Of a DNA stretch of 64,000 nucleotides, positions 34,766 through 44,702 are shown one piece after another (the first letter of the stretch is position 1; each line of letters starts with the position of its first letter). A model generated the notes under the pieces. The model was not told where the DNA came from, did not search any database, and saw nothing but the letters and a program-made list of their open reading frames with translations. The stretch lies in the NCBI GenBank assembly GCA_039821145.1, contig JBCBOS010000009.1, positions 212,114-276,113 of the forward strand, written 5' to 3'. The stretch comes from JBCCSZ01 sp039821145. Its GTDB lineage: Bacteria > Bacteroidota > Bacteroidia > Chitinophagales > Saprospiraceae. The position numbers and the translations under genes were made by a program.

Positions 34766-35926
34766 TTAAATAGTCACCAAGATCTCTCCTGCTTTTTTCA
34801 GAACGTCCTCCGTTTTGGCAAAGCAGAAGCGCACCACCTTTTCATCCCGCAAACTGCTGTAGAATACAGAAACCGGAATGACCGCCAGTCCATGCTCTAC
34901 CGTCATGCGCTTGGCAAATTCGGTATCGGGCTCGTCGCTGATGGCCGAGTAGTCGGCACTCTGAAAGTAGGTGCCTTGGCAGGGCAGTGGGCGGAAGCGA
35001 GAGTTTTGGAGGACTTCCAAAAAGGCATCGCGTTTCTGTTGGTAAAATCCAGCCAGTTGTAGGTAGTTGTCGGGCTGTTTGAGGTAATCGGCAAGTGCGT
35101 ATTGCATGGGGGTGGAGACGGAAAAGACATTGAACTGGTGTACCTTGCGAAACTCTGCTGTGAGGGCAGGAGGGGCGATGCAGCAGCCCAGTTTCCAGCC
35201 TGTGTTGTGAAAGGTTTTGCCAAAGGAGAATACGGCGAGGCTGCGCTGGTACAGGTCTGGGTAGCGCAGAACGCTTTGGTGAAACTGGCCGTCATACGTC
35301 AGGTGCTCATAGACTTCATCGCTCAACAATAAGATGTTGGTGTTGCGAATCAGTTGTTGCAAGGCTTTGAGATCGGCAGGAGAAAAGACGCGTCCGCTGG
35401 GATTGTGGGGCGAATTGACGATGATCATCCGGGTACGTGGGCTGATCAGGTCTGCGAATTGGTCCCAATCGATTTGGTAATCGGGCAGGCCGAGTTCGTA
35501 GATCACCGGGCGTCCACCTGCCAGTTCCACAGCGGGCCGGTAGGAGTCATAGGCTGGTTCGATGAGGATGACTTCATCTCCTGTTTTGACAAAGGCCGTG
35601 ATGGCTGTGAAGAGGGCTTGGGTGGCACCTGCTGTGATGGTGATTTCCTGCTGGGCATCGAGCTGAGCGCCATAGAGCGAGTGGGCCTTGCGGGCCAGCT
35701 GTTCGAGCAGGGGAGGGGCGCCAGCCATGGGGGCATACTGATTGTAGCCTTGGGCCATGTAGTGGGTGACCAGGTCTTTGAGTTCATCGGGGCAGTCAAA
35801 GTTGGGGAAGCCCTGGGAGAGGTTGAGCGCATTGTGCTCGCGCGCCAGGGCAGACATGACCGAAAAGATGGTCGTCCCAACCCATGGGAGTTTTGATTCT
35901 ATTTGGAGGCTGCTATCAGGATGCAT
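34766..35926 (-). CDS. PLP-dependent aminotransferase, methionine aminotransferase-like
   Basis: 386 residues, class I/II fold. The PLP lysine is in SFGKTFHNTGWKLG (about 240); substrate and cofactor blocks include NLSQGFPNFDCP, ITAGATQALF, VNSPHNPSGR and LLSDEVYEH. The sequence is closest in pattern to YbdL/kynurenine-type methionine aminotransferases. It overlaps the phhB-like gene by 11 bp, so the two are coupled, and its stop lies 3 bp from the convergent purF stop. Confidence 0.88.
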   Translation of the reverse strand: MHPDSSLQIESKLPWVGTTIFSVMSALAREHNALNLSQGFPNFDCPDELKDLVTHYMAQGYNQYAPMAGAPPLLEQLARKAHSLYGAQLDAQQEITITAGATQALFTAITAFVKTGDEVILIEPAYDSYRPAVELAGGRPVIYELGLPDYQIDWDQFADLISPRTRMIIVNSPHNPSGRVFSPADLKALQQLIRNTNILLLSDEVYEHLTYDGQFHQSVLRYPDLYQRSLAVFSFGKTFHNTGWKLGCCIAPPALTAEFRKVHQFNVFSVSTPMQYALADYLKQPDNYLQLAGFYQQKRDAFLEVLQNSRFRPLPCQGTYFQSADYSAISDEPDTEFAKRMTVEHGLAVIPVSVFYSSLRDEKVVRFCFAKTEDVLKKAGEILVTI

Positions 35927-36161
35927 ATTTTTCGTATACCTTATTGATGGTTTTGGCCAGTCGATGGTCTTTCTTCGTCACCGTATTGCCTTCATCATGT
36001 GTGGTGAGGACCACCTTGACGGTGTTGTACACATTGGACCATTCCGGGTGGTGGTTTTGCTTTTCGGCGTGGAAGGCAACTTCCGTCATAAAGGCAAATG
36101 CCTCTTTGAAATCCTGGAATTTGAAGGTGGCTCTCAGTTTGTTGTTGCGTTCTTTGAACAT
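35916..36161 (-). CDS. 4a-hydroxytetrahydrobiopterin dehydratase-like protein (pterin-4a-carbinolamine dehydratase)
   Basis: 81 residues from the ATG at 36161 (a GTG two codons upstream exists). The family core is complete: FKFQDFKEAFAFM, AEKQNHHPEWSNVYN and LTTHDEGN...KKDHRLAKTI. PCD/DCoH enzymes dehydrate 4a-hydroxytetrahydrobiopterin after aromatic amino-acid hydroxylation, or act in molybdopterin metabolism. No aromatic hydroxylase is in the window. The aminotransferase gene begins inside its last codons. Confidence 0.85.
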   Translation of the reverse strand: MFKERNNKLRATFKFQDFKEAFAFMTEVAFHAEKQNHHPEWSNVYNTVKVVLTTHDEGNTVTKKDHRLAKTINKVYEKYAS

Positions 36162-36233
36162 AGTCACATGCTTTTGGATGATGGAAAAGATGGCGGTTGA
36201 TGGCTGTCAATCGACTGATGCCGCAGTGGACAA

Positions 36234-37283
36234 TCAGTGGGACCAATCATAGGTGTCGAGCTTGGCCAGACCTGCCTCCAGTAGATCGATGCAATGGCGA
36301 ACGTCTCCTTTGTGGGCCATTTCGATGGTTTGGTGCATATGGCGAAGTGGAATGGAAATGGCTCCGGCAATGGCTCCATTTTTTCCATAGCGCTGCAAGG
36401 CGGCGGTATCTGTGGACCCTCTGCCGGGGAGAACTTCTGTCTGCCAGGGAATTTCTTGTTCTGTAGCAGTTTGCTTGAGGAAGGCAACCATTCGGTAGTC
36501 GCAGATGGTGCCACCGTCCATGACTTTGATGGCAGCGCCTTTGCCCAAGCGGGAAACCATTTCATGTGGTTGCGCGCCTGGCACATCAAATGCGATGGTC
36601 ACGTCCAAGCAGATGCCAAAGTCGGGATTGATGTGACGCGAGGAGCTGATGGCACCTCTCAGACCCACTTCTTCCTGTACGGTGAAAACGGCGTAGGTAT
36701 CGTAGGGTACCTCTTTGTCTTTGAGCAGGCGCATGGTTTCGAGCAAGATGAAAACCGATACGCGATTGTCCAGCGATTTGCTGTTGACACATTCTCCCAT
36801 CTCCACCAGTTGTCGTTCGCGGGTGATGGGATCGCCGATGTTGACCAGCCTGCGGACAGCTTCTGGTTCCATGCCTGTATCGATGAAGTAATCTTGGATG
36901 GGCACCACTTTGGTTCGTTCTTCTGCCTTCATCAGGTGAATGGGTTTGCAGCCCAATACGCCCATGACATCTTCTTTGCCATGGATGATGACCCGTTGAG
37001 AGGTCAGCGTTTTGGGATCGAATCCTCCGAGGGTGTGAAAGCGGACGAAGCCGTCGTCATCTACATTGGTCACAATGAAGCCAATCTCGTCCATGTGGGC
37101 GGCAATCATGACTTTCTTGTTCTCCTTTCCTTTCTTCAGCGCGATCACATTTCCCATGGGGTCAACGCTTACTTCGTCGACGAGGGGGCGGACTTCTTCT
37201 AGGATGAGTTTGCGGATGCGGTGTTCAAAACCCGATGTGCCGGGTGTTTCACAGATTTGTTTTAGTAGTTCAACGTTGATCAT
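36234..37283 (-). CDS. M42 family metallopeptidase (glutamyl aminopeptidase/FrvX-like)
   Basis: 349 residues, family length. Two-metal ligands are visible: AAHMDEIGF (His), SLDNRVSV (Asp), VQEEVGLRG (Glu-Glu), CLDVTIAFD (Asp) and IPLRHMHQTIE (His). The N-terminus has ICETPGTSGFE, also conserved. These enzymes form dodecameric cytoplasmic aminopeptidases. It lies 72 bp upstream of the pterin dehydratase gene on the same strand. Confidence 0.92.
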   Translation of the reverse strand: MINVELLKQICETPGTSGFEHRIRKLILEEVRPLVDEVSVDPMGNVIALKKGKENKKVMIAAHMDEIGFIVTNVDDDGFVRFHTLGGFDPKTLTSQRVIIHGKEDVMGVLGCKPIHLMKAEERTKVVPIQDYFIDTGMEPEAVRRLVNIGDPITRERQLVEMGECVNSKSLDNRVSVFILLETMRLLKDKEVPYDTYAVFTVQEEVGLRGAISSSRHINPDFGICLDVTIAFDVPGAQPHEMVSRLGKGAAIKVMDGGTICDYRMVAFLKQTATEQEIPWQTEVLPGRGSTDTAALQRYGKNGAIAGAISIPLRHMHQTIEMAHKGDVRHCIDLLEAGLAKLDTYDWSH

Positions 37284-37596
37284 AAAAGCAATAGGGTAAG
37301 TGTCCTTTCAGACGATGTCTGAAAATAAATTCAAAAGTACTATTATTTCATGGGAAACTCAGTCCCGTGTGACATTTTGGCTGTTCTGCACCCGATTCGC
37401 CTTCCTTTGTCCGATGCCTTCGGATGCGGCCCGTAGGTCTGTGATATGGGCAAAGACCATAATTTATACAGCTCTATTATATGATTTGTTGTCTTCAGAT
37501 CGTTCCCTCCATGTAAAATGAGGAGGATTCTAGGATTTGAGCACGAAAATTGATTAACTTTCAGTGTTTGAGACACTATTAAAACCGACAATTACA
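37284..37596. other. 313-bp divergent intergenic region
   Basis: Between the M42 gene (minus) and the SPOR-like gene (plus). It contains only a weak 5-bp hairpin (TCCGA/TCGGA near 37410-37430) and no consensus promoter at good spacing; TAACTTTC at 37555-37562 is the best -7 candidate. Nothing else recognised. Confidence 0.4.
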
Positions 37597-39360
37597 ATGA
37601 AAGCTGCACTCTTTTATGGCTGGATGTGCCTACTGAGCATCTCCTTTTCGTTCCAGCTACAAGCCCAATCTTCATCCAAAGATTTTTATTACACCATCCA
37701 TGTGGGTGCCTTCGTCAAGGCTGAACTGTCCGACTTTCAAAAGATTCGGCCGTTGGGATTTGTGTATTCCGAGCTGTTTGACAATTCCTTGTTGCGGGTT
37801 TATTTGGGGAGTTATGAGGGGGAAAAAGACGCAACGGATGTGCTGGCCAGGGTTCGCGCCAATGGCTATCCGGATGCCTACGTGACCCGCAAAGACCTCA
37901 GTCAGTCGGAGCAGACATCGATGATCCAATTGGGGACAGCTGCTTTCAGTGACAAGATTGACTGGGACCGTTATGCACTTGCCGGACCTTTGTATGTTCT
38001 GCAAGTCGGCAGTCAGCTCAAAATCCTGACAGGGACTTTTGACGATCTGGAAAGTGCTCAGCAGCGGCTGAAAATTGTTCGAAGAGGAGGGTTCAAAGAC
38101 GCCTTTGTCAAGAATCTCAACGAGGGCTTGTTGCACAAGATCACCAGCTTCGAGGCTGGGAAGATGTTGCGTCCGGCCAGTTACGATGCCCTGCCAGCAG
38201 AAGAACCATCTGACTTGGTGGCCAAGGGCAATGCAGATTTGACAGATGATGAGCCTGTGAGTTTGGTCAAGGCTGGCAAAGCCGAGGAAGACCCAGTCCC
38301 TCCGCCCGCTGAGCCCATTCCCGATTCATACGACGAGCGTTTTACCATCAAGTCGCCCAGCCCGGTGCCCATGCCCGCAATTCGCAAAAATGTGAAGCGA
38401 AACTCTGTCTTGGAGTTGCAAAAGGTGCTCAAAAAAGAAGGGGCGTACAGCAGCAGTCTGGATGGCTATTATGGAAAAGGAACAGCGGCGGGCTACGATC
38501 GCATTCTGCAAGACAACAGCCAACTGCGCAAGTATCGCCTGTTGACAAAATACACTCGCGAGATGCGTTTGCCATCCAATACCAGCGGTTTGCAATACCA
38601 CATCAATACCCTGGCTGACAATCCGGTCAATGCCGTTCGTCAGTTGAAGGAATCTACCGATCCTGTTGCCCAAGTGTACACTGCTTACTGGACGTTCATG
38701 ACGCAGGGGCAGGGACGCGAAGTAGACGATCTGATGAATGCGGCCATCAAAAAATCCTTTGTTGGCAAAAAAGTGAAGAACAAGCCTCCTTTCGATGTCA
38801 ATCTGGACTACTCCTATCGGTCTTTGGAGCAATTGCTTCAGCATTTGGCCTGTGTACAATCTGCATCGACGACTGCCAATGAATTGCCTTGTTGGATGAT
38901 GCGTCAACATCCGAAAGAGGCGGCCACTGCATTTGGGGCCGAATCTGGGCTGACAATACAGGAGTGCGACGAGTTTGTCAGCTGGCCTGAATTGGGCTTG
39001 TTGCGCACCATTGCTGCCGACCTCAATCCCGATGGAACCGCCGATGCAGATCAAGTGGCGGCCTATGCATCGCAGCGCACTCGCTTCCTGCTCAGTCCGA
39101 GCGCATTGGGGACGGCAGAGTCCAAAGAGTTGCTGGCTTGGCACAACAGTTTGTGGAAGGGATTGGATGGTTGGGCTGCGGAAGAGAAGCTGCACGCCAA
39201 GTTGGTCTTGCCCTTGCGAGTGGCCTATTTTCAGTCGATGATTCGCTTGGAGGATTATTTCATGTCCAAAAAAATGACTGCCAAGCAGGCCCGGTTTTTG
39301 GCCATTGGGACTTTGCGCAGCATGATTGACCACCATTTGTCTGCTTATTCGGCTGGATAA
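37597..39360 (+). CDS. Exported protein with SPOR-like and peptidoglycan-binding-like segments
   Basis: 587 residues from the ATG at 37597, which opens a signal peptide ending in LQAQ. Residues about 25-190 contain two SPOR-like beta-alpha-beta units (FYYTIHVGAFVKAEL; PLYVLQVGSQLKILTG). A Pro/acidic linker follows, then a short segment like a PG_binding_1 fold (ELQKVLKKEGAYSSSLDGYYGKGT, about 270-295). The remaining 290 residues are helical and not recognised. SPOR domains bind denuded peptidoglycan, so an envelope role is likely. Family similarity is by pattern only. Confidence 0.68.
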   Translation: MKAALFYGWMCLLSISFSFQLQAQSSSKDFYYTIHVGAFVKAELSDFQKIRPLGFVYSELFDNSLLRVYLGSYEGEKDATDVLARVRANGYPDAYVTRKDLSQSEQTSMIQLGTAAFSDKIDWDRYALAGPLYVLQVGSQLKILTGTFDDLESAQQRLKIVRRGGFKDAFVKNLNEGLLHKITSFEAGKMLRPASYDALPAEEPSDLVAKGNADLTDDEPVSLVKAGKAEEDPVPPPAEPIPDSYDERFTIKSPSPVPMPAIRKNVKRNSVLELQKVLKKEGAYSSSLDGYYGKGTAAGYDRILQDNSQLRKYRLLTKYTREMRLPSNTSGLQYHINTLADNPVNAVRQLKESTDPVAQVYTAYWTFMTQGQGREVDDLMNAAIKKSFVGKKVKNKPPFDVNLDYSYRSLEQLLQHLACVQSASTTANELPCWMMRQHPKEAATAFGAESGLTIQECDEFVSWPELGLLRTIAADLNPDGTADADQVAAYASQRTRFLLSPSALGTAESKELLAWHNSLWKGLDGWAAEEKLHAKLVLPLRVAYFQSMIRLEDYFMSKKMTAKQARFLAIGTLRSMIDHHLSAYSAG

Positions 39361-39942
39361 TTTCCATAAAAATTAGGGAAAAGTAAGAGGAAAGTCCGCA
39401 AAAATGTTCTGATTTTTTGCGAACTTTTTCATAGTTTTGATCAACACAAATCGTATCCCACCGTTTCAAGCCTTGTACTCTCTGATAAGAAATAGTAGTT
39501 GATTTTTATTCTTTTTTACAATTTATTATCAGAATTAACAACTTCAGATTGCCGTATAAACAGCAGGATATTGCATTATTATTTGTATTTATTTTGTTTG
39601 TATATTATTTGTTTTTTGAATTATTGTGCTTAGTTTTACAGCAACTACTGATTTTAAGTAACCATTACACTGTCTAAAAGTTGTTTTCTTTCCTGCTCAA
39701 TTAGCTAGGAAGAAATGGTATTTGGGTAGAGTGTTTTGAAACTGTAAAATCAGTTGCCTTTAGCAGTAGAGATCATATCAATAGAAACCAATAAGAGGAA
39801 GCGTTCTTATAAAGAATATAACAAAATCATAGAAGAGCGTAAATCCATCATTACGGATTTACTAACCCCCTTGTACCAGCCGTTGCCCCAAAACAAAAAA
39901 GAGAAAATGGGCCTTGGTACAAGCACAAAACGAGAGACTTCT
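39361..39942. other. 582-bp AT-rich intergenic region before the T9SS cluster
   Basis: The largest gap in the window. The stretch 39480-39660 is extremely AT-rich. A near-perfect hairpin (about 39686-39716, TTTCTTTCCT with AGGAAGAAA, one bulged base) precedes the metzincin gene. The frame upstream of 39943 is open from a TTG at 39754, but its basic, low-complexity sequence does not look coding. I find no RNA gene. Confidence 0.45.
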
Positions 39943-42900
39943 ATGAAATTCATTCGAATCGTCCAGGCCTCCGGGTTCTGGACCTCCCAATGCTTTCGAC
40001 GCACTTGGGACGCAAGTTTACTAGGTATGATCGCAGCGCTGCTCTTATCAATGACATTTTCGCCTCCCAGCTCCTCTGCTGCGGAGCACTTCCACGGGCC
40101 TGCTCCTCTCCATCCCGCTCCGCCTCCTCCCAACAATCTGGTCAATTGCTCCATTCGTGGGCATGAGTTGGACCTTCCGGAATTTCACATTCGAGTGGCC
40201 TATCACTTTTTGGCCGATTCAAGTGGTCGGCGCTTCCAATGCAGCAATCCCAGCGGGGCTTTTTACGCCCCTCCCAAGATCAATGCAATTCTCTCCATTG
40301 CCAACGACTATTTTACCAATCCCCGACTGAACGAAATTGGCAATCCCGGCCGGGTAGCGGACACCCGCTTTCGCTGGCCCTCGCAGATGGATTGTACCAA
40401 TGCTTATTTTCATCCCTTTGGCGCCAAGGTAGAGCCCATCCCTGGTATGCTGAACATTGTATTTTCAGAGCCCAATACCAGTGCTGCTGGTGGGAGAGGA
40501 GGCAATCCAATGCAAATCTACAACGCCCTGGAAAACATCAATCGAAGTGACTTCGGAGCCATCTTTGGCAGGTTGCTGAATCACGAATTTGGCCACAACA
40601 TGGGACTACCCCACGCCTTTTCTTCCTTCAACGATTGCGACGACATGATCTGCGAAGAGGAATGTGGTGGACCAAGTTGCAGCGGAGGGGACTGCCCGGA
40701 AGATCCCGATGCTTGTTATCCTCTGTCGGCAGGTGGAGACAAAGATTTGTGTTGCTATTGTACGCGCAACACAGGCAACAATTTCATGGGCTACAGCCAG
40801 GAACAAAATGCCATCACGCCCTGCCAATGGGAGAAGATGATCTCCGATCTGATCGAGAACCCCAAGGAGTACATTGACCTATGCATACCAGAGGAGGCAG
40901 ACCTGAGCATCAGTCAGTCCACAGTATGGGATTACCCCAGATTTCTCAATCGGAATGTGACGGTAGAGACAGGGGCCTGCCTGACGATCAGCTGCGTCAC
41001 CATGATGGGGGAGGGCAAGCGAATTGTCGTCAAGCGCGGGGCAAAATTGATTTTGGATGGGGGGCGCATCACCAATTTGTGTCCGAAAACCTATTGGGAA
41101 GGCATCTACGTCGAGGGAAATGGCGATCTGGCGCAGGCACCTTTGGAGAGAATTCCCAGAGCCAATGTCTTGCCACTGCCAAACCAGTCCGGCGTCATTT
41201 ATGGCATCGGAGGCAGCATTGAGCATGCGCGAACGGCCGTCTCTACCCTTCGCTGGTACGACAGGGGCAACCCAAAGCTGTGGGGCGGCATGGTGGTCAT
41301 GCGAGGGACGTCTTTTCTGGGCAACCACCGAGGCGTGGCTTTCTATGCGTATTATTTTCCCAACAACAGCTTGTTTGATGGGGCAAGATTTATGGGGCAA
41401 TCTGGTTTTTACCAAAACGACAGCGATGTGGGCGTCAGCATTTGGGCTTGTGAGGGCATTGGGTTTACCGACAATTTATTCAGTCAGCTGCGCAATGGTG
41501 TTCGTGGAACAGATTACTCCGTCACAAGCATGGATGGCAATCGCTTTGATCTTTGCTATCATGGTGTGGAAATATACGCCTCTGCTCCGCTGACTGCAGA
41601 ATTGCAGATGGGGACCAGGCGTCGGAATTTTTTCACAGCTGGCAGAAACAACGAAGGTACTGTGGGATTGATTGCAGAGTCTGTCAAGGGGGCAACTGAT
41701 TTGTACATTCGAGACAATGAATTTCGAGGCCATGGATTGGGGGCTACCGTACAAGGGCCCAGCTATTACACCATTGCAGAGAATGAATTCATGTCCTTGG
41801 TCGGAAGTGCAGCGAGTCAATCAGAGCTGAATGGCATGCTGATTCAAAATTGTGGTGACAATGCAAACAATATTATTTGCAATTTTTACGACGTAGATGC
41901 TGGCCTTCGCTTTGCTGATAACAATAGGTGGACTCGATTCTTGGGCAATGAATTTGATACAGAATATTACGACATTACCATAGATGGGAATGGCAGTGGG
42001 CGAGGTCGTGTTGCCATTTCACAAGGATCGGAAAGAGCATCAGCAGGAAATTGTTTTACTCAAAAAGAGAATCACATTCACATCAACTCACGAGCAAGTC
42101 ACCGATTTAACTATTATCATGGGTCAAACGATGCCGATTGCTTAGAGGAGCCTGCATATCAGGTAGGGAATCTACACAGATTGTTCTTTACCACAAGGCG
42201 ATTCAAGTATTGTGAAGACATCCCCCCTCCCCAAATCCCCGACCCCAAAAAGGAAGAACTCGATCTGCTATATACCGACATCAAAGAACTGACAGCACAG
42301 CTGTCTAACCAGCCCGAGGACAGCCTGGTTCAAATGGAATTGGACGAAAAAAACCTGGCCAAAGATCAGTTGCTATTGGAATTTGTCCAACAGGGCATTT
42401 GGCAAGAAGATGTCTCGCAGGCTACCGCCATTTTGCAAAACGATGGTTCTACCGAAGCCCAACGACTGCTGTTGGGACTGGCGCTGCATCAGGGCAAATT
42501 TGAAATGGCCCAGCAAGCTTTGGATGGCCTTTCCATGGAGTCGGAAGACAACCAAATTTTCAAAGACATTCAACAAATCAACATCCGCCGCCTGCAACAA
42601 GGGCCCGACTTTGTGTTGAGTGACGAAGAGTCAGTTTTTCTCAACGACATTGCCTACCATTCCAAGTACGCAGATCGGTCCAGCGCCCGCGCGCTGCTCG
42701 TGATCCTGGAAGACGCTTTCTTCGAATACAGCATGGGAGGGGAGGCAGCTCAGGCCAGATCAGGGGCGTCGCAAGCTCCTGCGCCCGTCGATTTGCAAGT
42801 CTATCCCAATCCCGTTCGCGACCTGCTCCACATTGAGCTTTCCAAAGAGTTGCTGAGCCAAGGACAAATTACCATTGTCGACATCAATGGCCGTCCCATT

Positions 42901-43053
42901 CACCAGCAAAAAGTGTCAATGGACGCATCTGCTCCGACATGGAAAGAGAGCATTTCCACGCTTTTCTGGCCAAGGGGCGTCTACATCCTGACCGTATCAG
43001 ATGCAAACACAGGAGCCACCATCGCAAGCCGGAAGCTAACCCTTATTCGTTAA
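39943..43053 (+). CDS. Secreted metzincin protease with beta-helix region and T9SS sorting domain
   Basis: 1036 residues from the ATG at 39943, which opens a long signal peptide; an in-frame TTG at 39754 gives an implausible extension. The zinc motif HEFGHNMGLPH (His214, His218, His224; Glu215) and the Met-turn NNFMGYS (Met282) define a metzincin, closest to M43/cytophagalysin. Between them is a Cys-rich insertion (CEEECGGPSCSGGDC, CCYC). Residues about 330-760 look like right-handed parallel beta-helix repeats (many Gly, Asn, Asp turns, NxF steps), then a helical linker and a type A T9SS sorting domain (951-1036, VYPNPVRDLLHI, GVYILTV). It is therefore predicted to be secreted or cell-surface attached. 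Substrate unknown. Confidence 0.85.
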   Translation: MKFIRIVQASGFWTSQCFRRTWDASLLGMIAALLLSMTFSPPSSSAAEHFHGPAPLHPAPPPPNNLVNCSIRGHELDLPEFHIRVAYHFLADSSGRRFQCSNPSGAFYAPPKINAILSIANDYFTNPRLNEIGNPGRVADTRFRWPSQMDCTNAYFHPFGAKVEPIPGMLNIVFSEPNTSAAGGRGGNPMQIYNALENINRSDFGAIFGRLLNHEFGHNMGLPHAFSSFNDCDDMICEEECGGPSCSGGDCPEDPDACYPLSAGGDKDLCCYCTRNTGNNFMGYSQEQNAITPCQWEKMISDLIENPKEYIDLCIPEEADLSISQSTVWDYPRFLNRNVTVETGACLTISCVTMMGEGKRIVVKRGAKLILDGGRITNLCPKTYWEGIYVEGNGDLAQAPLERIPRANVLPLPNQSGVIYGIGGSIEHARTAVSTLRWYDRGNPKLWGGMVVMRGTSFLGNHRGVAFYAYYFPNNSLFDGARFMGQSGFYQNDSDVGVSIWACEGIGFTDNLFSQLRNGVRGTDYSVTSMDGNRFDLCYHGVEIYASAPLTAELQMGTRRRNFFTAGRNNEGTVGLIAESVKGATDLYIRDNEFRGHGLGATVQGPSYYTIAENEFMSLVGSAASQSELNGMLIQNCGDNANNIICNFYDVDAGLRFADNNRWTRFLGNEFDTEYYDITIDGNGSGRGRVAISQGSERASAGNCFTQKENHIHINSRASHRFNYYHGSNDADCLEEPAYQVGNLHRLFFTTRRFKYCEDIPPPQIPDPKKEELDLLYTDIKELTAQLSNQPEDSLVQMELDEKNLAKDQLLLEFVQQGIWQEDVSQATAILQNDGSTEAQRLLLGLALHQGKFEMAQQALDGLSMESEDNQIFKDIQQINIRRLQQGPDFVLSDEESVFLNDIAYHSKYADRSSARALLVILEDAFFEYSMGGEAAQARSGASQAPAPVDLQVYPNPVRDLLHIELSKELLSQGQITIVDINGRPIHQQKVSMDASAPTWKESISTLFWPRGVYILTVSDANTGATIASRKLTLIR

Positions 43054-43065
43054 CCAAAAAAATCG

Positions 43066-43095
43066 TCACCTCGGCAGTTCATTCTGCTGAGGTGA
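43066..43095 (+). terminator. Terminator after the metzincin gene
   Basis: A 12-bp stem with one wobble pair (43066-43077 with 43084-43095), 6-nt loop, followed by TTTTC. It lies in the 56-bp gap before the next plus-strand gene, so the two genes may be separate transcripts. Confidence 0.65.
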
Positions 43096-43109
43096 TTTTC
43101 TGATATATT

Positions 43110-44690
43110 ATGAACCATCTACATTTACTTTTCATAAAATTTGCTTTTTTTCTCCTTCCTCTTTCTTTGGCAAGTCAAAATTTTTCAAAGGCCATAGACC
43201 TCAATGGCGATTCCGACAACGGCTATTCCCTCTACGACATGGGGGATGGGATATTGATTGATGTCAATGGATTGTGCAACAACAATACAGACTTTTGTGC
43301 AGGCCTGATCAAGATAGATTACAATGGAGAGGTCATTTGGAAAAGAGAGATCAACGAATTGTACCGCGGCGGTGGAGACCAACAAATTGTCATTGCAAAG
43401 GACCGAATTTATTTGTTTGGGCAGCCCAACCAGGAGGCGTTGCAATTGGACCCGGAAGAAAGGGAGTTTTGGCTGATGGAGTTGGACAGAGAAGGGCGCC
43501 AGTTGCGAACGCTTCGGCTGCCTCGCGAAGAGCAAGAATATGGCCGTTGTCTGTTGGAAAATGAGGGAGGACTTCTCCTTGCCAGCAATCCCATCGTCGG
43601 AAACAGCAGCATGCACTTTCGGCAAATTGATTTGGATGGAAACATTCTTTGGGACGCCTATTATAGAGGGAATCTTTGGGCGGTCGACGGCAGGAAAATG
43701 CGCCCGACTTTTGATGGCAATTACGTTTTGAGTCACGTCAGCAAATCTCCTTACACGGGGGGAGACTGGACGGGACTTGTCACAAAACTCACTGCCAAAG
43801 GAGAAAAAATATGGGAAACGCCCTTGGACACGGTTCTCTATCCCTTTCATTCCTCTGACGGTCCTTTGGTCGGTTTGGATGATGGCAGTTTTGTTTCTGC
43901 CTATTTGACAGAGGTGGAATTGGACATCAACCGAAAGGACCGATTTTATCCTTGCGTCTACAAACTGGATGCCGTTGGACACATCCTCTGGCGGAAGGTG
44001 ATGATCGATGATTATGCCAATGATTTGCTGCAATTGCGGAAGACAAAAAATGGAGAGATATTGGGAGTGGGCGTTGCAGAGGGGCTTCAGGCTGATCCTG
44101 GTGAACAGGATTTGCCTACCCAAGGTGGCTGGCTGTTTCGCCTGACAGCTGAGGGAGAAAAACTCTGGGAACGCGATCTGCTCGACACCAGCCTGACCGA
44201 TTTCAAAGGCATTTTCTCGGATGTGCTCGAATTGCAGGATGGAAGCCTTTTGCTCAGCGGGACCATCAACTCTCCCGCTCCTCCCGACGATACCATTTTT
44301 GTCGACAATCCGGATGTCTGGTTACTCAAGCTCGGAGCCGACGGTTGCTTCAATCCCGATTGTGGCCCGCGGCAGCTACAGTTGCAGTTTTTGGAAAGTA
44401 CGACCAGTATCCCAAGCATTCCCAAATTGCAAAACATCAGCCTGAGCCCAAACCCCACCGCAAATGTGTTGCGCTTGCAGTGGGAAATGGATAAGGAAGA
44501 TTTGTTGGATGCCGTTTTATTTCGTATCTTGAATGTTACCGGAAAAGTATACCTTAGCGGCGAAATTTCTTCGAACCAAAAGGAAATTGCACTAAGAGTC
44601 GATGAATTGCCCCCCGGACCCTACGTCATTCAAGTATTCAATGCCTCCCAAAACCATATCCTAGGTGCCTCTCAATTCATCAAGCTCTGA
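43110..44690 (+). CDS. T9SS-exported beta-propeller-like repeat protein
   Basis: 526 residues with a signal peptide (cleavage near LASQ). The body (about 25-440) has repeated Gly/Asp-rich strands of the kind WKREI, ILWDAYYRG, ILWRKVMID and KLWERDLLD at roughly 70-80-residue steps, as in delta-60/bulb-lectin-like or propeller repeats. The C-terminus (about 445-526) is a T9SS type A sorting domain (LSPNPTANVLRLQ; GPYVIQVFNASQ). Predicted surface protein of unknown function. Follows the terminator after the metzincin gene and precedes a second propeller gene by 12 bp. Confidence 0.8.
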   Translation: MNHLHLLFIKFAFFLLPLSLASQNFSKAIDLNGDSDNGYSLYDMGDGILIDVNGLCNNNTDFCAGLIKIDYNGEVIWKREINELYRGGGDQQIVIAKDRIYLFGQPNQEALQLDPEEREFWLMELDREGRQLRTLRLPREEQEYGRCLLENEGGLLLASNPIVGNSSMHFRQIDLDGNILWDAYYRGNLWAVDGRKMRPTFDGNYVLSHVSKSPYTGGDWTGLVTKLTAKGEKIWETPLDTVLYPFHSSDGPLVGLDDGSFVSAYLTEVELDINRKDRFYPCVYKLDAVGHILWRKVMIDDYANDLLQLRKTKNGEILGVGVAEGLQADPGEQDLPTQGGWLFRLTAEGEKLWERDLLDTSLTDFKGIFSDVLELQDGSLLLSGTINSPAPPDDTIFVDNPDVWLLKLGADGCFNPDCGPRQLQLQFLESTTSIPSIPKLQNISLSPNPTANVLRLQWEMDKEDLLDAVLFRILNVTGKVYLSGEISSNQKEIALRVDELPPGPYVIQVFNASQNHILGASQFIKL

Positions 44691-44702
44691 AAAACCAATT
44701 GC

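Noticed and set aside
39754..39942. N-terminal extension of the metzincin from a TTG
   Set aside because: It would put 63 basic, low-complexity residues before a clear signal peptide; the ATG at 39943 is preferred.
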